Shown one piece after another: positions 57,825 through 64,000 of a stretch of 64,000 nt of DNA. Position 1 is the first letter of the stretch, and each line of letters begins with the position of its first letter. The notes beneath the pieces are model-generated. The model was not told the DNA's origin, made no database searches, and was given only the letters and a program-made list of their open reading frames with translations. Location: the NCBI GenBank assembly GCA_026419785.1, contig JAODTK010002588.1:1-64000 (forward strand), read 5' to 3'. Made by a program: the position numbers and the translations under genes. This stretch comes from Sclerodactyla briareus (taxonomy: Eukaryota > Echinodermata > Holothuroidea > Dendrochirotida > Sclerodactylidae).

Positions 57825-58674
57825 CTTTTAGATTGATGTCATTTCCTGAGTTAGTGTGCAAAGTGCAACGTTGTTGTTGAATAAACATTAGCATGGATAC
57901 GTTTTAGAACTGTTAAAAAAAGTTGTTTTAACATCATTGCTAATAATGACCTTAGATTATACCTATTCGAGTTGGTTAAAAATGACACCGAATGATCCTG
58001 CGCTGTGAATAACTTGATGAGAGTTTTTTTTTGGGGAGCATACAGGCTCATATGGAATGCCAATTAAGCCCGATACCGATTTGTTGAGGAAAACAAACAT
58101 GAGTAGTATCATGTTGCTATGTAAATCACCTTAATTAGAATAGCAGCTGAAATGGTTTATTTTTTTTCACTTTTTTAAAACACGGGTTATACAACAACGA
58201 GCGGTATAACCCACAAAAGTGAGTATTGTGATTTCGAAAGCCTAAAATAGGCCCCGTTGTGTATATAAAAACAAAACAACGGGCCACTGTGCTACACGCA
58301 CTGAAGTAACGGGAAATCGGTGATACTGCCCTGATGTAATTTTTTAAACATTTGTGAAAAGTTGTTTTCACGTTACCATCGTACATTAAGTAAAGAAAGG
58401 TCCAATATTGTGCGAGGTATATAAACAACAGAGTAGGTAATGTAATTCAGTATACAAATTTTTTTAAGGCTAGCAGAAGGACTGTAACGTGTAATCAGTG
58501 TTAAATACTAAAACAACTTTAGTGTAGAGTATACAGGTATAATGTTACAGCAGAACAAAATCAGTGGCATTACAAACTGGCCAACACACGATCCAGCCGG
58601 TAAGGTAAACAATTGCGGTTGATATATCGCGTCACCTGTGTTTACGTATGGACACCTTAATGTCCCCCTCATAC
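57825..58674 (-). other. Intron of the kinase-like gene
   Basis: Between the N-lobe exon and the alpha-E exon. Two - strand frames (57,851-58,063 and 58,135-58,428) are hydrophobic but show no motif. Confidence 0.4.
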
Positions 58675-58899
58675 CTCTTTTGAAAAAAAAAGTTCTCGAA
58701 ACAAACCTCCATCGATACAGATGCCTTCTATTTTAGTAAGGCTCTCATTCTCTGGTAGCTCGAGTACTCGTTTAACGTAGATGTCCCACTGTATCTCACG
58801 TGTCCGCAGTATGTTCTCTGGAAGGAATAGGTGTGGGGTGGAATTGATTTTATAGTAGTATTCGGAAATTGATTTGTTGCGTGGAGTTAACTTGACAAA
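58675..58899 (-). CDS. Kinase-like N-lobe exon
   Basis: A clean 75-codon open exon of 225 bases, flanked by CTCTAG and AAAGAG|GTATGAG on the - strand. It starts FVKLTPRNKSISEYYYKINS and ends LPENESLTKIEGICIDGG, LFRELFFSKE. The segment 'LPENESL.KIEGICID....ELFFS' aligns with the alpha-C/beta-4/beta-5 part of tyrosine kinases ('LP.HENI++L.GVC......++.E'). The Lys of beta-3 and the Gly-rich loop are not in this exon and were not found upstream. Assigned to the same gene by strand and order; the match alone is moderate. Confidence 0.55.
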
Positions 58900-59599
58900 C
58901 TAGAGTTTATCAGCTAAAGCCAATGCAGATTGATCAGTCGGTAATAAACGAACAAGTGCTATGAAAAAGACGAGAAATATGTAAACATTATTATGGACGA
59001 TCAATGGAAACTGATCCAACTGAGCAAATAGATAAGATCACAACAGAGCATAGAACGATTTACGAGAAAGGATATCTGGTACCCGTACGTAGCCTTCCAC
59101 GGGCTGGAGGCCGAGCCATTCTTTTTTTTCTCCAAAACGGTGAAAAACACATAAATTATTCATATAGCAATAGTGGGAATGAGGCGCTAAAGCTGCATGC
59201 TGTTCATGAGGTCAACTATCAGCTCGAAGAAAGAGATGAACATTGAAGGGTACATCTGTAGGCTACACAAGATGAACAGATGTTTCAGTCAGGGGATTCG
59301 TGCGGTAGGCACTCTTCTCCCTCCGATTGCGGCACTATCGAAACGAGCAATGACCCTCGATCTACACCAATTGAGTTGATTCGGTTGGGGCAAATGACTC
59401 GAAGAAGATAGCAAAACTTTTACTAGACAGACATCAACATGTCACGATGTTGAAGCTGCGTCGGATCATGAGGCTATCCCAATTTTCCTTTTACATACTT
59501 CATGCGCAATCTTCCGAAATTGTTCGTGATGTTTTTTTTTTTTGTGAGGCAACCCCATACATAAGAGAATGAGAAGGAAAAAGCTTTCATCTGGTTATA
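58900..59599. other. No gene recognised
   Basis: AT-rich sequence upstream of the N-lobe exon. Small + strand frames (59,004-59,246 and 59,197-59,379) lack motifs. Confidence 0.35.
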
Positions 59600-60160
59600 T
59601 ACTTAAGTAAGGGGGAACGCATCCTGGGAGGAATGTTCCAGACACAAGTTCGAAGTAACCAGGAACGAGTGTAGGTGTCAGTGCGATCACGAGAGAGGCG
59701 CAACCAAAATATATGTCAAGAAAAAGAGGGCCGACTTGGGCGAGTAACTTTGTGCAACGGAGGGGCAGCTCCACGAGGTTCGGAGGGAGCATTGACCATG
59801 AAAGTATCGTTAGTAGAGACTGAGATAGGATATATATTTACGATTAGGCAGAGTTGAAGAGTGGCAGTAAGATGATCATCGCCGATGAGACGAATGGCGT
59901 TTCTCTTAATACGATCAAGGACACTGAGAGATAATGGTGAGACTCCACCCCAAATAAGGCCACCAGATTGAATTAGCGAGCGAATCCGTGCTTTGTAAAA
60001 CAGAAGTAGCTGACGTGGGGTAAAGTACTTACTGGCACAAAATGAAAAACTCAGCTTTCTGGAAACATGGCGAGGATAGATTTGATTTAATAAACATATA
60101 ATATTCGCTGGTGATATGACTGTGGCCATATGAATGGGTCTGATACATCCATCATAGATA
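59600..60160 (-). mobile_element. Non-LTR retrotransposon, RT C-terminal part
   Basis: The - strand frame reads VSRKLSFSF-CASKYFTPRQ, LLLFYKARIRSLIQSGGLIW, GG, LSLSVLDRIKRNAIRLIGDD and LTATLQ. It matches the region after the RT palm in jockey/CR1-type elements ('F.P.QLL.LYK..IRP..EYCS..WGG......LLDR+Q.+AIRLI.D..LT..L..L.HRR'). After about 59,800 the match continues only in other frames. No ORF1, endonuclease or catalytic box adjoins it. Remnant, 5'-truncated. Confidence 0.88.
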
Positions 60161-60184
60161 ATGCATTGAATCAGCTGCACGTGA

Positions 60185-61195
60185 AGAAAAACTGGCCCTT
60201 CTTAGTGACAACTTCCTGACCTACACTCAATTACCTCAAACTAGGGAAAGGGAGGATTTTGGACTTACATTTTGACTTCCAAACCATCTCTAGTGAAGTT
60301 ACAGCAGGTCATCCCTGGTTCAAACGACCATGGCATAATTGTTATAGATTCTGAGGTAAGACCAAAGTTTAATCCATCAGTTCCTAGGAAAATCGTCTCT
60401 TATATACATGCTAATTGGAGTATCATTATCATTTTGCGGCCAGTAACCGGTGGACAAAAACTGGCTACTATTTTAGAAAAACAAAACTCATTCCAGATGC
60501 TCATCCGGAAAAGATCAAGTCAAAACCGGATAACGGCTCCCCTGGATGACTCCTCACATTGCTACTTATAAATGGCGCAAGCGTCGGCTATATAACTCGG
60601 CAAAACGAACAAATCTAAACAGGCTGAAAACATTAGTCCATATCACGAGTGCATAGAAGTCTACTAAAATTGCAATTAGGAAGAAATACTATGGTGCAAG
60701 GCGTCAATCCATCTTCAGAAGTGGGGGTGGGGGCCCAATGACCCACAGTGGGGGGGGGGGACATTAACTCGCAGCCAAAAAAATTACTGTTTCAAAATGA
60801 ACGTCAATGGGAGCATCTCAAAATTGGGGGGGGGGAACAAGTCCCCCCGTCCCCCCAGGATGACGCCCCCACGTATGGTGATGCATCGAAACGGAAGCAA
60901 AACCGCATACTGGAATTATATCATTCACCAGGATCGAGGAAAGAAGCCAGCAGTGTAGCCCCCCTTAAAAGGTTTCGGTACTCCTCATAGTTAGAGTTAT
61001 GACAAGAATGAAATACTGAGAGGCCAATGCCTTTGTCAATGGGACATGACGTTTAATCCATCTAAATTGTACATGGGTTATCGATCACGCGTAGCGGGCC
61101 CAAATACCATTCTCTTATATAACCCACGAGCTTGGCTGTCTGTCCCCCATGTCCCATCCAAGAAAAGCTGGGACGCTCACCACGCACACTGCGCT
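60185..61195 (+). mobile_element. Non-LTR retrotransposon, endonuclease end and RT palm
   Basis: Across frames: LSDNFLTYTQLPQTR, ILDL-F, TSKPSLVKLQQVIPGSNDHG, IIVIDSEVRPKFNPSVPRKI and YIHANWSII (end of the AP endonuclease domain, SDH motif), then a linker with APWMTPHIATYKWRKRRLYN, SAKRTN ('PWMT..++...+R+R+LY..AKRT'). After a gap of degraded, G-rich sequence (60,720-60,850) it continues WDMTFNPSKLYMGY, SVPHV and SWDAH ('W.M.FNP.K.........VPH...LG....SKL.WDAH'), the RT thumb side of the palm. The FADD segment is lost or unreadable. Frameshifts and stops make it inactive. Confidence 0.88.
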
Positions 61196-61199
61196 GTGA

Positions 61200-61275
61200 T
61201 ACACAACCCTAGCCACACCGCACACTCACGCACACCACACACACAAACACACGCCCGCACACACACACCACATAG
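61200..61275 (+). repeat. (CA)n-rich microsatellite
   Basis: Imperfect CACA tract with GC interruptions. Confidence 0.8.
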
Positions 61276-63742
61276 CATTTGCCTAAAGTAATTAACAGCG
61301 AACCTCAGCAAGAGTGCCAACTGTGAACCCCATTTATACATACTGCAATATCCATTACACTTATTGTATTCCTGTATGAACCGTTCTACAGCAAAGCTGG
61401 ACGATGTCAGCTAACTTTGAAATATCCTGACCTGACTGGTGAACTTACTGGTCTGGCTGTACCATTTGGCCGGGGTCGTGCCACGACCGTCAATGAATAG
61501 CTGACAGTATAAGGGAACAATACAATCAATTAGGCACGCCCATTATCTGACATGTTGCAGCTTCAGTCGGTTGAACACCACCAGACTTCCAGGCCCTGTC
61601 CATCAACCACTTGGGCTGGGTCGCGGATTTCTCCAAGACAACTGTACAAAACGGGGATAACCGAAGGAAGGATCATGACAAGAAACTACTTTTTGATTGG
61701 TGAGGTCGGCTAATTGTTTCCCACGAGAAAGGGGGTGTGAAATAAGGGTGTCTCGGCTCTACGATAGAAAATAGACAAATGTTTCCCACTGTAGTGATAC
61801 CACACTTAGAGCGCATGTAATCCTCCCCGAGACAGACCGCACACGCTCATTCTTCGCCTACCTTTTAGTTGCGCTACCCACACTTGATTGCGGAGCGCTT
61901 TGTTACGACTCGCTCTGTTCCGGTCAGCTGTGTGCTATTCCGGCATTTCGTTATGTATTTAGTTAATTGATTTCCGGATGGTATTCCCACGCTCAGGGTG
62001 GATGTGTCGTGATGTAGATCGTTAGCACGCCTCCGGATTCGTACTTGCATATAAGTTCGTTTTGGATTTTTGAGGCTTGCTAGTTTCCTGCATCTCCTAT
62101 TCAACATTTTGTAAGTAATCATTTCATGAGGCTATAAATTCTTGTAATTGGAAATTCCTGCATTACCGGCGCATGATCGGTCATATCCTTGTTTGGGCCT
62201 AATGATATTTGCGTCTGTATTGAATGCTTTGCCGCTGAAACGATGTATGTGGGCCCTACTTGCGACGCGCGAGCTTGGTACTTATTGTACAACTGCGATT
62301 ATCGGTCGCACGTGGTTTCTGAGTTGTCCGTATGCGCGTACTGGATACCTCTACGGCCCTACGTACGGGGTGTAAACATTCTTGATGCTTTCTTTTGAGA
62401 GGTTCAATTGCAGTGGTAGCAGCCAACCCATACCGGTTGTTAATTTGATCATGATTCTTTATGCTATCATGAATGTTTTTTGTCACATTCCCTATTTTAT
62501 ATGAGCTTCAACGGGTTTAGCTCATTCCATCATCTCGCTAGTCTTCTTTGCCTTGCTGCACGGGGATTTTGCTATATACCTCTTCGAGTGTGGGGTTGAT
62601 GCTTTTGCCAACTTATGAGTAGCCGTTATAGCCCTAATGCGTCTTGTTAGCCATTCGGCGCAGTATGAACAGCGTGTCATTCATTCACAGTTTCCTATAC
62701 TACTACGGCAACTTCAGCGACTCGATCGGACACGGGAGGCACAACTTTTTAAAATTCATAAACTCCCCCCCAAAATCAACCCAGCCTGTGACGGTGGATA
62801 CGAAGACACATTTACTGGGCTTGTTCGGGATAGCGATACTTCCCATCCACCTGTTGTGGATTCTTCCCGCCTTCATGCTCATCAGTATACACAGCTCGTG
62901 GGGGTGCAAGAGCCGACCAGATGCCAAATTGTCCTTGAGGTCAGAGTAGTAAACTGGTAAAGGTATAAAAAACAGAGAGTACAGAAGTATGTCGTCGGAT
63001 AGCGACAAGGGCGTTCTGGCTCACTGGGTCTACAAGGAAGTCCGACACTTTAAGTTACAGGCACATCCATTACGTGTGTAATCTAACATATAGAGGGATG
63101 TGGGAACATATGGTGTCAAAAGCTATTGGTTGTTCGGCTGTTCTACTATATCTTACCGCTTCTTCCTCAATCGATACATGTCAGTCATCTTCCCAGGAAC
63201 GTTAGGTAACTCCGGCAGCCTCAATCTAGAATTTGAGGAAATAATGAAAGCTTGCAATTTCATAAACTTATAGAATATGTTATTCGAAGAAAATAGCTGC
63301 CGAAGGGTTTTCCCCATATGATTAACCATGAAGCCACGAGGGCTTACACGTCCGCGGATTTCATCTGTCTGCGATTCCGTTGTTAGTTATTGGGGCATGT
63401 GTTTGATTTCTTTAATATTTGCCAGGCAACCCCATGGGTAGATAATGCACCGAGAAGCCAAATAACATCTGCGGTATGAATAGAGACTTACATAAACAAT
63501 GAATAACTAACTTCCATGTCGTGAATATTTTCGTATCCCTGTGCCCGCAGAGTGAAAAATTGAATTGATTTGGACAGTAGGCAAACTGTAGGCTACTTAC
63601 TTCGGTGGACCTCGATGTTCATCTGGATTCACTGTAAGAGAAAAAAGAATTATCATGGCATATATTTTTCTCTATTGATTATTGTAGCGGCTCAACCCAT
63701 GATATTTGAACCAATTGTTCACGCCATTTGCATAGTTTTTAA
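61276..63742. other. No gene recognised
   Basis: AT-rich sequence with short frames. The longest are near 62,640-62,960 and are described separately. Confidence 0.35.
62644..62949 (+). CDS. Hypothetical open frame with membrane helix
   Basis: A 101-codon frame with one strongly hydrophobic stretch (LLGLFGIAILPIHLLWILPA). It overlaps another + frame of 107 codons (62,637-62,960) and a - strand frame of 101 codons, so at most one is real. No motif decides. Confidence 0.15.
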   Translation: MLAIRRSMNSVSFIHSFLYYYGNFSDSIGHGRHNFLKFINSPPKSTQPVTVDTKTHLLGLFGIAILPIHLLWILPAFMLISIHSSWGCKSRPDAKLSLRSE

Positions 63743-64000
63743 AACACGCGGACAAATCTTGCACATGTGGTACTTAATCTTGAATACGCAACAGTGCGCG
63801 CGTGTGTAAAGCTCACACTAAAGCCTACCTCACACTATAAGGAGTTCAACACCGCAACGCTTACTATCGCCGCTTGCGGACTGCGAGCGGCGAACGTAAG
63901 CTCCTTGAGACACCTTGCGAATTCCACTGCGTTCGATATTCCAGACAGTGACTGTATTGTTTTGGACGTCGCACTGGAGGAATTCACAGACGGAGACACA
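63743..64000 (+). CDS. Open exon-like frame running off the right edge
   Basis: An uninterrupted 86-codon frame with no Met start and no stop before the window end. The second half looks protein-like: KEFNTATLTIAACGLRAANV, then FDIPDSDCIVLDVALEEFTD. Possible acceptors are CAACAG (about 63,794) and ACTAAAG (about 63,822). Alternating hydrophobic residues suggest a beta-rich fold; I do not recognise the family. It is on the strand opposite to the kinase-like gene, so it is a separate gene if real. Confidence 0.4.

Overview
This window looks like nuclear DNA of a multicellular animal, probably a marine invertebrate. The evidence is intron-split genes with GT/AG junctions, a metazoan glycogen branching enzyme gene with long introns, a divergent tyrosine-kinase-like gene, a tRNA-derived SINE with an invertebrate/deuterostome-type tail, several non-LTR reverse transcriptase fragments, and much tandem repeat. 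I see no bacterial operon, CRISPR array or rRNA. Almost every recognisable coding segment carries small out-of-frame indels while splice sites and protein motifs remain good. Neighbouring copies of each tandem repeat also differ by small indels. I read this mainly as an uncorrected long-read assembly; true pseudogenisation is the alternative.

Left part (about 4.6-33.5 kb, + strand): nine exons of one gene, glycogen branching enzyme (GBE1). They run in order from the N-terminal carbohydrate-binding module through conserved regions I and IV of the GH13 barrel to the C-terminal beta domain. The first and last exons were not found. The exons for GH13 regions II and III (nucleophile Asp and acid/base Glu) should lie in a 17-kb intron and were not found there either.

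That 17-kb interval is full of repeats: a 70-bp minisatellite at 13.0 kb and again at 22.0 kb; about 120-bp repeats (13.9-14.6 kb); a GC-rich block with a 75-bp minisatellite (14.6-17.5 kb and 20.0-21.7 kb) split by an AT-richer array of about 310-bp units (17.9-19.9 kb); and about four copies of a 900-bp unit (22.5-26.25 kb).

Middle part (33.5-50.6 kb): no recognised gene. It holds a 24-bp repeat at 36.5 kb, a diverged outlier of the 310-bp satellite at 39.2 kb, and a sharply bounded GC-rich array of a 2.67-kb unit, 2.76 copies (43.19-50.57 kb), whose longest open frames have no recognised homologue.

Right part (50.6-64 kb): exons on the - strand (58.9 down to about 55.2 kb) that read in order as a tyrosine-kinase-like domain with altered catalytic motifs; two head-to-head non-LTR retrotransposon fragments (59.6-61.2 kb); some unassigned open frames; and an 86-codon open frame running off the right edge. 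GBE1 would act in cytosolic glycogen synthesis; the kinase-like gene would be a signalling or pseudokinase protein. Nothing links the two functionally.
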